From NCBI RefSeq assembly GCF_039555335.1, contig NC_092642.1:16459208-16523207 (forward strand): a stretch of 64,000 nucleotides of DNA. The letters run 5' to 3'. The DNA is from Amphiura filiformis. Taxonomy: Eukaryota; Echinodermata; Ophiuroidea; Amphilepidida; Amphiuridae. Both the position numbers and the translations under genes were made by a program. The notes under the pieces are model-generated. The model was not told where the DNA came from. It saw only the letters and a list, made by a program, of their open reading frames with translations, and did no database searches. Positions 1-13,800 of this stretch are shown one piece after another; the stretch's first letter is position 1, and the number at the start of each line of letters is the position of its first letter.

Positions 1-808
1 GTGTTGTAAAACCTGGAATATCTTCTTGTAAGTGGACGGACTTAAAAGCAACTTTAAAAGTTACATGAAGCTTTGTTGGTAATATTCATTTAGTTACAAA
101 ATGTGTGGTAGGATGGACTTAATACACCTTTTATGTGGATGACTCCATTGACTTATCCCATTTACCCATCAAAATTGAGTTTGGTAGCTGAAAAAAGCTC
201 ATTATTTTCTTTTCATAACCCAGGCCCAAATAATGTTTTCTTTAGAAAGTATGGTATGGTTTTCTTCAGAAAGTATGCAATACTACCCATATGTCAGTTA
301 CATGGGCTATTGTGATAAAACCACTCGGGCACTTGAAATCAAGATTGTTTTAATGACAGGCCTATGTGCAAGATAGAAAGCAACATAATTATGAAAAAAA
401 TTGGACCACCCACCCTTTACCCTGTAGCAAATTACTAAAGCTTTTAGATGAATTGCTTTAAATTAGTGCATACATGTATGTATAGTACATTTTGTCTATC
501 ACTTGTCTATATTATATACAATATCATAAGGCATACAAATATTTAACAAGGCACTGCTTGTTGGATGGATTTTGTCAATATATTTGGACGGCATCTCTCA
601 ATGGACGGATTTCCAGTTAGTGTTGGTCAATTACTGTACAACTTACTGGACACTTTGTGCTACAGAAGAATTATAATCATTCTATGCTTAGTTATGTTTT
701 ATATAAAAACATTATAAGCAAAACTAGGACCCTGTTTTCTAACTCTTTTCTCTACCTACTGGTACTAAGTAGACATAATATTTCTATTTATTTGAACTTT
801 CTAAGAAT
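1..808. other. Downstream flank, nothing recognised
   Basis: AT-rich sequence beyond the 3' end of the dynein gene. I see no coding similarity, no clear repeat ends and no RNA gene. Confidence 0.5.
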
Positions 809-982
809 CAGTGGTGGCGCTACAGGGGGGCAATATTTTTCTTGCCCCTCCCCACTTTTTTGAGCCAAAACCCAAAAAATTAAATAAATTTCCACTTTTT
901 GCGGTAATTTTGTTGATTTTGAACCCCCCCTCTGAAATTCACTTTGCCCCCCCTCCAAAAAACATTCCTGGTGCCGCCACTG
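809..982. mobile_element. Non-autonomous hAT-like element with 8-bp duplication
   Basis: Ends CAGTGGTGGCGCTACAGG and CCTGGTGCCGCCACTG are inverted repeats. The flanks CTAAGAAT (801-808) and CTAAGAAA (983-990) form an 8-bp target-site duplication with one mismatch, the size made by hAT transposases. The interior is C/G-run rich and non-coding. Confidence 0.8.
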
Positions 983-1698
983 CTAAGAAAAGCTTGCTCC
1001 TGTGCAATTACAGGCCCTGATTCATTTTATGCAATACTTTGGCATATCAATGTAACCAATTCTATCAAATCATTCAATATATTTCAATTCTCCTTCAGTC
1101 CCCTAACATTTTTATTGGTATCAATAAATATAATATCCCATTGCAATTATTACTTAACTTCTGGATTGTTGAAAATATAATACATATATTCCTAAAATGC
1201 TCACTCCACACACATGTTTGTTAAATAGGTTATGTACATATAATTTTCACATTTCCTTTTTTACAATTATGTTATATACAATTATACATACATACATATT
1301 GATGAAAAAGTATTATGGAATGCCTTTATTCATTTAAATATAATTTAAGTATTATTCAAATATCATTTAAATATAGCAATGTAATTATTACTCTATATTC
1401 AACTTAATCTATTAAGTATCCCACATTTTCCCAAATATTGGCCCTTAAAATATCTCTGTTCATGTATTGTAGACCCTAGCTACGCCTATTCATCATCTAA
1501 TGAAGTCCTAACTGGGCTGCCCAACACAGATGTATGAAAGGATTCTGCTGATCAGTTTCAGACCAAAGTAAAGGGCAATATCATTGACCCTAACAAATAT
1601 CATAACCCTGGCTGCCTAGTACACATAGCAGTACATTTACTCAGCTGCATAACCCAGCGTACTAATTCTCTCTTAAACCAAGTTAACCCTGTTTAACC
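983..1698 (-). other. Probable 3' UTR and downstream flank
   Basis: Sequence between the stop codon and the hAT-like element. It should contain the 3' untranslated region of the dynein mRNA. AT-rich, with no other gene seen. Confidence 0.5.
1325..1330 (-). terminator. Candidate polyadenylation signal
   Basis: AATAAA on the minus strand, about 370 bases downstream of the stop codon; the first such hexamer I see. A second lies at 1111-1116. Which is used cannot be told from sequence alone. Confidence 0.35.
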
Positions 1699-1889
1699 CT
1701 AGTCGTCCAGCTGTGTAAGCAAGGCAACCCCTCTCTTAATCCAGTGCTGAACAGGTTGGTCAGTAGGGAGGTCAATCATTAAGACAAAGTTGGTGGAGTG
1801 ACCTGTAGTAGACAGAGTACCACGTCTTTCACTGGTCTTATATGTTGGACATACATAATCTGTTGACGGCTTGAAGTCTGACTTTTTAC
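1699..1889 (-). CDS. DNAH12: DNAH12 last exon with stop codon
   Basis: Encodes [40 protein letters not shown] and the terminal [15 protein letters not shown], then TAG at 1699-1701. The ending is the standard dynein heavy chain C-terminus, so the protein end is complete. Confidence 0.97.
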
Positions 1890-4800
1890 CTGTGGAATTC
1901 AATCAACACAAAAAATACATTTATTCATTTTTCATTATCTTTTGCAACATGTGCCCTACATTTTTCCATGTAAGAATGGGTTTTTAACCACTGCATATAC
2001 CACATACAACATTTTTGGCATTGGGCTATTCCTGTTGAAATCCATACACCCTATGGAAGACATTACCTTAATCTCCCACACAGGGAGTGTGAATTTCAAA
2101 TGGGATTACCTCAATGGGTTACTTCATTTGATATCTTCCATAGGGGTGTATGCATTTCAACTGGAATAGCCCAACGTGTCATAAGTCTTATACGATGGCG
2201 AAGTTACGTAATAATTGGATTACCATAGCAATAGGTGAAAACAATTTTTGAATATACCGCGCTGCACTGGTACGATCACACGGTACCTCTGCTTGAACCA
2301 TATCATGCTGATCACTCACACCTGTAAGATTACAATCTTCGAAAAAGGCTGGTATTGTATTCAATCTACGGGTGCAGACATACCCAGGTGATGAGTGTAA
2401 CCTGCTTGTAGTGTAGTGCGATGTATTCAAAAATTGTTTTCACCTCTTGTTATTGTAGTTAATCCGATTATTACATCACTTCGCCAGCGTATACACAAGG
2501 CAGTCCCAAACCCATTGTTAACTCCCATATAGGAATTATATGTTGGAGTTACGGCAGGTTAGGACTTACAACAGGTCAAAGGGCTCTAGATATATTGCAA
2601 TTGCTAGTGAAATTCACCCCAGATTTTGTTTCTAAATAAGTTCATGCAATCACCTTTACAAATATTGGTTTACCCGCCAATGCTCATTAAGGCAATAAAG
2701 CCTCATCACAAACTACTAACATTCTAAAAATAATTACACCAAATTTTAAATTTACTCACCAGGTTTAACCCAAATAATGGGTACAGGATCAAACAGCACC
2801 TTGGCTTGGGATTCGGCAAGCATTCCCCTAGAAGAAAAAAATAACAAGCAAAAAATGATGAAGACATGAAATTTGAGATGCCACTTTCCCAGAAATATTT
2901 GGAAATCCTGATCTTTTAAAAAACCTGATGAAGTTATGGGAAAAAATAAACCAAAAATCCTAAAAGAGCCAAAAATAAGAACCTATGGTGAATCATACCA
3001 GCGCTGTCTTCTTTAATAATTTTACATTTATGTTCAGGGAAAGCTGGAAAAAAAATGAACATTTCTGTGATGATCATACCTGTTTGGATGTTCTTTCTCC
3101 TATAACCATGACAAAAGTCGCAATGACTGGGCTTTTGCCCAATCAGAATGCCATCAATCTTACAATTGATAAACTCCTATCAAATAAATAGATTGATCTC
3201 AAGTTTTTGTGAAACGTACAACTGGTTTCATGCCCTGCTAGGGCAAAGCATTTAGGCTGTCTTCTCTTATAAATTAACCCCATAGACTCCCTGATTGGAT
3301 AATTACATGATTGATATAATAAAATCATTTGAGTAACCAATCAAAGTAGAGTTTTTAGATCTCACAGCAATTTTAAGCACAATCCTCTTCAGCCCACCGA
3401 CCATCTTATCATATCTGTGATTGGCTCAAAGCATAATATAACTGTCTTTGTAACCAATCAAGATAGTTCTTAGAGCCCACTGACCTCTTTCTATCCCATC
3501 TAGCACCATCCAAGAAAAGACCATTGATGTACACACCATCCTCTGGTGGTTTGTCTGCTGTCTCACTTGGCAAAACCTGCATGGTTAAATAAAATCAACA
3601 CAAAATATATCAAAATGATCAAATCTCTCCAGGTAACAAATGTGATGTGATACATGTATATGGGGGTTTGCAACAAAAGCAGTTTGGCGCGATGCTGGGG
3701 TAGGATGAGCATCTCGCCAAAAACTGCTTTTATTGAAAACCCCCTTATATCAATGATTTTTGGATGTGTTCCCAAATTTGCTCATGTGAATGTAAGGGGT
3801 TTTGCAACAAAGCTCTTCATATATGTGTACACAAGTTTCATTTTGCAGAGATTTTTGTTACTTTATTTCTCTTTTACCTGGGTCCATGTATTCAGAGGGA
3901 AATTTAAGTATTCCTCTGTTCCACCATATGGTCCAGCCAGAAAAAAAAAACCTGATTGGCCTGTTCTATATTAGATTAACCCCCCTTGTTGACCATGACA
4001 TGAGTCAGTCCCTCTTTGTAAAATACATGTAATGGGCTATTCCAGATGAAATCCCACTACCCCTGTAGAAGATTCTGGATATGTCTTCCACAGGAGCATG
4101 TTTTTCAAATGTAATTGGTTATTTTGAAACCCATACTCCCCCTGTATTATGGCTTTACCTATATATCTTCCACAACTGGAATGAGAATTTCAAATGGAAG
4201 TTACCCGATTGTCTATTCTATTCAAAACTTATACTCCCTCTGTGGAAGACTTCAGCTAAATCTTCCACAGGGGTAGTGAAAATATTAAATGGAATAGCCC
4301 AATTCTGATCTGCTAACCTACCTCAAACTTGAATCCACACTTATCAATAGGTATGGTATACTTCCTAGCGTAATTTTGCATGGCACCTGTCAAGAAAGCT
4401 TGCGTGAAGTAAAACCCAGATACCCAGAAGATGTGTGGTTTGCCATCATCATACCAGTCCTGTAGGAACTTGAGTCTAGCCAGGAAGTCATTGATGTAAC
4501 TACCTAGAGGTTTCAGACTGGGGTAAGAACGCTTGGCCCACATGTCAGGTACCTGGAAAGATAAATAAAGTGAAAACAATGGTCAAGTGAGTAAAAATAA
4601 TAACAATACTGTAACAATTGTAATAATGTTCAGACATAACAAATCAAGAAAGCAGTTTGATGCCTACATTTTAAGGGAAAAAGATTCAGTATTTCATTTG
4701 AAAACCATACACCCCTATAAAAGACATGACCTTAATCTGCCACACAGGGAGTGTGAATTTCAAATGGGATACCTAATGAGTCTCACCACCTGTATAAGAG

Positions 4801-7800
4801 ATTTAACGTTATGTCGTTCATAGGGGGTGTATAATGGATTTCAACTGCAATAGTCCTGTAGATAAGTCTGTGAATTACCTTGCCAATTCGGCTAACTTGT
4901 CTTAAGCAGTATAGCTTAAACAAATTGTAATTCAAATATATACAAGTGTAAAATATTGAATAAAGTACATGTTTATTTTTTACTTACCTTTCCGATAAGT
5001 AGATTAGAAGCTACTGCTTCTAACTCAGCATTCATGACAACCAAACCCTTGATGGCTTTCTGTAAGTTGACTAGACTTGAACGGATGGTTTTCAACAAGC
5101 TGTGAAGAACATGAAATGAAAACATAAAAACTAGGAATCATTTTCAAATGATGCACACATCACAGTATATATTACAGGGTATATCAAAAAGATTGATACC
5201 CATCAATAGTGAGTATGGACAAGACTGACCAACAAAATGCAGCATAACATCCACCTTATTTGTAAATTTATTTCATAAAAGGTCATAAAACTATAAATTG
5301 TCATTTTAAGATGATCGTATGTTGAATTTGGAAAAAGCAGGTGTTTCATTCTAGAATACAAACTATAAATAGATACCAAACATTTAATTTTGATACAGCC
5401 TGTAAAATCACCCAAAAAAAGATCCAGTTCTTTGGCCATGTACAGCGAATGCGAAATGACAGATACCCCAAAATTGTGATAGAGGGCAATGTACATGGGA
5501 AAAGACCACATGGAAGACCTCCCAAAAGATGGATGGACACTAGCAAAACAGACTGCTTAACTCGAAATATCACCTCCATAGCAGCAGCAGATAGACTGGC
5601 CAAAGACAGAGTGGCATGGCATGGAATCACCATGGATCAGATGGCAAGGCAGAGTGCACTAGCATCCGTGCCAACGCCTTAGGTCAAGGTAGGTAGGTAG
5701 TTATATTTTTCGCATACAAAACTTTTGAAATTGTGTTTTTGCCAAACAGAAGAGTGTCATATCATGCCTAAAAAATGAATGGATATTATTTATTTCCTAC
5801 AATCGTGCTTCTGATAATCCATCCAATTCCTTGGCAAAGAAGTCGAGATTTTGTACCTATAAAAATATCCATTTGAAGTTGAGATATGTGTAAACATTAC
5901 AAACATGCCAAAAAAATCAGATTAAAAAAAAAAAATTTCATTTTATAAGATCGTACATGCTTTTAGGTCGACTTACTTGTTAAATCTCTCCATCTCTTGT
6001 ACAAGGAGTGTATTCATACTCTCAGAATAGGTCACAGGATACTTGGCTAAACCAGCCTCTAAATCATAGTCCTTTGGCAACTATAAAATACAAACAAGCA
6101 AACTTATATTTAATCAAAAGTAAATAATAAAGGCAGAAAGATTTTTCCATCAGTTCATCATTGGAGTCCTCCTGAGGAGGATGTGTGTCTATACATCATA
6201 ATATTAAGGTAAATATTGCAGTATACTTGTATTGGAATGTCGGTCTAAACCTATTTAGTTTGTTCATCTACCAGTGCGTATGAACATTTACAGTGATAGA
6301 TTATAGTTTAAACTACACAAATTTCACTACAAAGCAAGCTGTAACTCAACTCACGGCAATCAACACAGAACCCTCATATATAGTGTGTGTAGTCTTAACT
6401 TTGGTTTGAATAAGTAACATTGGACATTTTGAATTTGGCCAATCTCCTTCAGATCTAGTTGGCCAAAAAAGGTTTGCATCCATCGCAAAGAGGACTCTGG
6501 TTGTCTTGTGTAAGTTTAAAGTAAAAAACTGAAGTTTGAAAGATTAAACCATGTGCATTTTTTGACACAAATTGGAAGGTAAACTATCTTTATTAAGAAC
6601 ATTCTCGCCTGACAGGCATGCTTTATGTGCAATGTGAATTTTGTAAGTTTCCCACACAGTGGCTAGCACCTACCTTGGACAATATATCCTGTGCAATTTC
6701 TGAGAGGACATCATCAGTTTTCTTGCCACCGCCTCCTCCTCCTGCCCCACCCTGAGTCAGAAGTACACTGTCAAATAACTGTTTGGTCTCCTGTAGAGAC
6801 TTGGAGATGTTGACATTGTCATGCATGCCGAAGATCTCAGGATCCTGGATCAGGGGTAGATTCTGTCAAAGGCAAACACAATTCATGGTTAATTCATGAC
6901 TACTTATAACTATACATGCATTTGGGTAACCTGTATATTTGTATATAGGTGTTGTTATCACATATGGAGCTCATTAACTCCATACAATGTGTAGTATTTT
7001 ATTGTGCCACTAGAAAGTGATCAGCAATACTCATAATTATGTTCATTTTGTTCCTTATTTCAAAAAATGGTAAAGGCCCATACATTACCCTCAAACTTTT
7101 CACCAAAACTCAAAGATCAATATTTGCAACTGGCTATCGTCGCTGGGCAGGAAAAACCTTCTATGTAAATTTTAACTATTACTCATTTAGCAAAACAGGA
7201 AACTGTACAAATTGTCAAATATGAAGGTATTTTCATTTTGTAAGGGAAAAAAAAATGCCTAAATGTTAAAACATGTTGTTTTTAAAAGGTAAGTGTGCTT
7301 GATGTTCCTTGTAAAATGGAAATACTTTCAAAAGACATGATGTTTTGCCAAATGAGTAACAGTAAAAATTTACGTAACAAGTTTTTCTTGCCCAGTGATG
7401 CTATACACTTACTTGAGAAGGTGCTTTATTATTTTATACAATATTTTTACAAATCATTGAATCTTTTGACAAAGACTGGTACAGTTAACAAAATAATAAT
7501 CACCTTAAGTTGCTACTGCTTACCTTAATGAACTCAATATATTCCTCATAGGTGCCCTTAGGTGGTGCAAAATAAGTGCCACTGGGTGAGAACTTATACT
7601 TGGGATTCTCTATGATAGCAGGTGTATAGTAATCAGCCAGGATGGTCAGAAGACAGCGTCTGTCTCGGTCATCTGTCACACGACCACCGTAGTTACACTC
7701 ACCGGTCATGTAAGCAACAGCATCGTATTGGACGTCATCATAGTCATTGATGAAAATCTGTGGGGCAAGGTAGCATATATGATGACAATTTCAAATTCAA

Positions 7801-10800
7801 TAAATTAAGTAACTAAGCATCTTCTTCATGGTTAATAGGCACATAACATAGACATCTTCTCTGGTAGCTTAGCTACAAAATCATGTGCATCATCTCTAGT
7901 ACTTTCACCTTCTACGTACTAGGGACTTTAAGTATAGCTTAAAGAAGTTACCATAGGAAATATAAAAGAACTAAGATCATGTTAAATATAACATAGACTA
8001 ATTAAACGAGAGTATGGGGAAAAATAGTATTTCTTTTGAAACATTTTTGAAACTTTTTTAAGCACCCCCCCCCACACACACACCCAGCAAAACAATCATT
8101 CATCTTTTTATGCAAAACAACAATTTTCAGAATATAAAACTTAACCTTATTAATGATTAAGCCTTACCTGTAGTTGTCTAATACTAATCCTCAAATCAGA
8201 CTCATTGAAACCATACGGGATGTTCCAGCCGAGAGGACCAAACTTACGTCGTTCTTGCACAAGGGCATGGAAGAAACACAAACCAAATAGCAGCTTCTCC
8301 CAGTGCTGTTTGAAAAAAAGAGTGGACAGAGATGATAGGGTGAGTGAGATATAGCAAGTGAGATTGAGAGGGGCAACAGGAGGAAGAGAGAAGAGTTGAA
8401 GAGGGAATGGGGAGGAAAGAGAATGAGAGACAAGGTAGATGAGAGAGGACAAAAATAACCATATTATTCTAAAAGTTCAGGTCAATCAATATAACTATCT
8501 TATACATCAATGGTCATAACAAACCCTGCAGTATATAACATGTTAATATTGTGTTTAATGACTTGACTTATCTAATAACTTCATTTAACATGTAAATATT
8601 TGATCTAACTACATGTACCATTTAATTTGTCTTGTAAAGTGCCAAGAGGCTATCTGCCTCTTAAATCGCTCTTTATTATTACTTTTATGAGTTTATATAG
8701 TTGGGTATCAGGCCTCAATGACAAATCTGACCACCCACCTTTAACCAGCATTCCTCCTAAAAATGTCAAACAAAAAAAAATAATAATAAAAATGCAAACT
8801 TACCTCTTCCTTGCCTGGACATCCTTCAAAGAAAGTCTGGTCACTGAGTGGATCATTGAGATAAGACTGCAGCAGATTCATACGTAATCCTGTCGGTGGT
8901 TCATTGGTCATCTTCACACCATTCTGTAACACTGTCACAGGGAACTGTAGCACATAAAATAAAAAGACATTTATATAGTGCTTTATGCAGTAAACAGCCT
9001 CTAAGCGCTTTACATTTATTCCGCCGTCATTAGAATATGTCGGAACCACGTTTGCAGCCTACAAGTGGCGCAGGGTCCATCAGTACAATGACTGTGACTA
9101 CCCCTAACAGCGTCCCATTGCACCTGGGTGGGGTGAGGCAAGCGAGGCAAAGCGCCTTGCCCAAGGGCGCAACACGGTGGTGGGACGGGGAATCGAACCC
9201 ACGCACGTCGAGCAAGCTCTCAGATTACGAGTCCAAGGCCGTAACCACTGACCCACCGTGACCTCACATGACAAAATGAAGCACAAAATGATTCAAATTT
9301 TACACATCTTAACCTCATTCCAAACATTTTGTGCAACAATTGCTAATTGAAATCCAGGAAAAACAATAATTTCAATTCATTTTTTATTTACTAGATTGTG
9401 GATTTGAAACCCTTCAGTGTCAGTGTGTTGTGCACTTTGGCAAGGCTCTAGGCACTTGCCACTCTCCACCCAGGTGTATAAATGGACACCAACATATGTG
9501 ATTATCCATGACAAACCAAGTGTAACATCGCAATTTTGAGTTACTTAGATTATGAATGAATGAATGAATCTTTATTTCCATAATAAAAAACAACAAAATA
9601 CAAAGAAATTCAACATCATAAAAATAAAACAAGACAATTATGGAGGAGATGATCGAAAGGCCAATAAGGCCAGCATTGACCATCCCTTACAGAACTAAAT
9701 TAATACAACAACAAACAAACAGAGTATATTAAGCCTATCACACAAGAACAAAAACGGGGCTCCAAGAACTAGTTGTAAAATGAGATTAGATGTGTTTTAT
9801 ATTTGTAGACAGTGCAAATCTTTCATATAACAAGCCTTAAAATGATATGTCACTTGTCATAATGGATTGGGAAGTGCTTAAAAAGCCAATTCCTTTGTTT
9901 TATATTGATTTCTGCATATATGGTTCATTGGTCCATATCACTGAATAAGCACTAGTGCCTTTACACTGGATTTGTTGTGGATGGTCACATATATGCTGGG
10001 AAGCTATATACCAAAGCATATGTGACTATCCACCTTGAGTGAGCCTATAAGGTTGACAGAGCTTGTTTTGAGATATGGTCTATTGAACCTCTCAAAAAAC
10101 AACGGAAAACAACAGATTCCCAACTCTTTTACTGATTTTTACTACCTTACAAAAAAAAAAAACATGGACATGTAATATATCAATGTAGAGCTTCTTTTGA
10201 GGGAAAGTTGTCTGTCCAATATATCACAAAGTGAAAATGTCGACATTACAGCCCATTTGTGGAGGACTGTCACTATATAATATAATATTGAAAAGTTATT
10301 TGGCCCCATAGATTCAATGAGATCTGCCTACGAACCTTGACCTTTATCATTTAATGCACCACATACTACTAGTACTACAGACCATGTATCAACAGTCAAT
10401 GTCCCTGTGCATTGTATGCTGTGAATTCTCGCATATTCATGAGGGCTGATTGTTTGCTTGTGCTGTGTCTAAAAATCACGCCAGCGTTGCGTGCCTTTGT
10501 GTATACGTGATAGAATGTTGTGTGCCTTCACGATTACGCGATAGACCATATAAATACACAGTAAGTGTGTAGCAGTTTTGCCTGTCACATTTCATGGAAC
10601 AATCTGCCCTCATTATCAGGTGATGCTAAGACTTTGACTGGTTCTACGCGGTCTGTTATCTTTTTCGTCCATGTAATCCACTTACCTTATCTGACGGATA
10701 GCTAGTCAACCAAAGCCTAAACTCTGGGTTGACTGTCTCTGGGTTGAAGTCTTCACAGATCTTCTCCAAAGCTGACATCCAGGAGACGGCCAGATGGCAA

Positions 10801-13800
10801 TTCTGTAGCACCACCCAGCTTCCATTTCCAGTGGCTTCTGTAATCAGTCTGGCTGCTACTGGACCCTGGCATATAAAGAGTCAATTCAACATTTAGTTAA
10901 AATTGGATCCACCATCTTGTTACCAAAACAAGGTTCTCCGTGCAAACCTATGTGCAAAAAGTGCATTTTGTTTCTTGCGTTTTTCTAGAAACATGCCAGA
11001 AGGCTTTTGCAAAGCATAAAACAGTCACCCATATTCAAATTAGAATTGAACTTCAAAGACCAACCTACTGAAATCACAACAATAGCCTAAACAATAGCAA
11101 CAACAATAACAATAATAAACAACAACTTCAAGTTTACTGACCTGTCCCTGTCCAAGTGATATAGCATTGAATTTTTCTCCGCTGAAGCCTTTGTCATCAG
11201 CAAATTTGAGGAGTGCAGCCATTGGATCTGCACCAGGCGATAAGACAAAGATGAGTGGGGCACATGCGTGGGAGTCTAAGTAACTCTTGGCTAGATCAAA
11301 TGGTGGTGGCTCCACAAACTTCTTGCCTAGCTTGCTGATTACAAAGTCTGTCACCAGCTCAGTCACCTATAAGGAAGAAAAGAAAAATACAAAAAGTAAA
11401 TTTTCATTGTTGACTTTGGTGATTAGAAAATCCTCCAAAAGGTTTTATTCCTGTTGCTGAACTTTCCAATCTCTCCTCCCATCCCACTTCACAAAAAATG
11501 ACAAAGGTGACACTTTTGTCGAGATCAAACTTTTAAGAAAGCCCACACAATATACAGAATGTATCAAAATGATTGGTACCCAACAGTTTCCACTGATAAT
11601 TACCAAAATGGTATTTGAAAGCTAATTCATTTTGATATTTGTGACGTGTCATGTCAAAAGGAGACACTTTTGGGCAGGATCGTAAATGGAGAAATAGCCA
11701 AAAATCTGCCAGGTGTGATGTTATTCATGTTAGAAATGTTGCCTGATAGTTTCAGACCGGAATATAACTGGCATCTTGTAATTTTTGAGACATTTTTCAA
11801 GGTAAATTCCTACTCTCAACATTGTCAATAATATTTTTAAAGGCCGATATCTCAATTTCCAATTTTAAAATACCATAACTTACGAACTCAATATCTTCGC
11901 TTAGGAATGTCCGATTTCATTAGGGAAAACGGTGTTGTGGAGCAAAATATCTCTATATTTAAGATATGTAAAAACCTCAAAATTGATAACCTGCCCAAAA
12001 GTGTCTCCTTTTGACATGACACGTCACATTTATCACATACAATGGCTACTACACATGGTCACAGGATTTCATCAAACTGATCACGAGTATCAGCATTCTA
12101 GCGGTAAGACATCCAGACATGTCTTGTATGCAATCAAGTGTGTGAATAGCAACCAGCTTGGCAAAGGGGGAACCCAGTAAGACTGGTTTTCAAAGTTTTC
12201 CCGCTTTGTGAGATGTTAGCCAGACCAAACAATTGTATTCAGACTCATATATTATTATGTCCAATATTGTTGATTAGTGACATCATAGCATCCTTCTTAC
12301 CTTATCAGGTCTAAGGCATCTAACCACAGTGGCTTTCTGGAAGTCTGTCAATGATTCTGAAAATGGTGATGGTAATGTCTCCTTGTGTGGTTCTTTGCTC
12401 TCATAGATTTCACGCCAATCTTCTAAGTTGTCTTGGAAATGGTCTCTGTAACCATAACAACAAGGGGGTGGATGTAAATGTTAATGAAAATGTCTGGGTG
12501 TCACATAATGAATAAATTGAATGAAATATTTACACAACATTGTCAGAATGCATGAAATTCTGCCATAGTTGGTCATTTTTTATCCTTTTAACCTTGTAGG
12601 CATTTGTTATTGAAAAATCATTCAAATGTATATTTGCTAGATTCACATCAAGAAGCAGCACCTGAGCTCTGTTTAGTTCTGTTTTTCTCTTTGCCATTGT
12701 TTGAAGATGCTACAAGTCATGCTATCATTGTATGACAAACCGGGAAAAGTATAATAGTTCAACTAAAAAAAAGCATTTTAAAAATCCAATGGACCCTTAA
12801 TGATTGAATACACAACTTGCTGACACAAATTGAAACCACTACAAGAAGTGAATTTCTTTTTATTGATGAGCCAAGTCAGATCGTTTGAAGTCACAGTATT
12901 CACATTGCGTCCAGGGCAGGGATCTTAACTTAAACTGTCTGTGATATATTTTTCCATGACATAAATAATTGTACTACTTGATCAGATCTAATACTTTCTT
13001 TTCTTAGCCCTCACAAAATTTTAACTTTGTATACACCTTACAGCAGGGTTACCACTCTTGCTACTATTTCAAAGGTAGAGGAGATTTTAGGACATAAAGG
13101 ATAAAAAGAAGTAAATTTTTACCTTAATCCATTGAATCCTGGGAGATCGCACATCCTGCATAACTCATCCCAGCTCCTATCAGATACCCAGGATGAATCA
13201 GGATTCTCAAGTTTGTTCTCAAGACCAACTCCACCGGTCAAGAAGAACATAAACCCTTCCATGTCCAGCTCCTTCTTGTCCCTGTTGGATTTACAAGTGG
13301 TCATTTCAGAGTCAGTTTAAAACAGGTTTAATACATTTTTAACCCCCTGAGCACTACCTGCTGATCTAACATTGCCTCTGATTGGTCAATTACATGATAT
13401 CTTCACTTTAATCACCAATCAGAATGGAGCTTTGCAAACAATTAACCCCAATTTTTTTGTGTGGTGAAATTATACTAACAATGTTGCTGATTGGGCCAAT
13501 TGATAATGAAAACTTCTTTTTGGCCAATCAGCAGGTAGTTCTCATGGGGTTAAGCTAACGTTGCCACACATCAGTTCATTGCAGTTAATTATAGTACTGA
13601 GCAGTTAGTTTCATTGGTGCAATAAAGAAATAATCAAAAGATTGACTTTCACATAAAATTAAAGTTGTCTTTATCCAAACAGGGATCCATGATTAGTACA
13701 GTTAGTATCGGTGAACATAGAGTAAGTTTATGAAAAATATTGATACCAATATAGGTAACATTCCTGTTGTTTGTTTTGTCCTCAATTTGTTGTATTCAAA

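Noticed and set aside
8150..8462. Ser/Leu/Phe-rich overlapping open frames upstream of the exon at 8168
   Set aside because: They arise from a GA/CT low-complexity tract in the intron; only 8168-8305 has family similarity and splice sites.
8741..8803. Possible extension of the exon at 8804
   Set aside because: The frame continues past the donor, but the family peptide ends at the GTAAGT site and the next exon joins in phase.
9180..9266. tRNA gene on the minus strand
   Set aside because: A and B boxes are present, but the sequence does not fold into a cloverleaf and continues into a SINE body with a typical 3' end.
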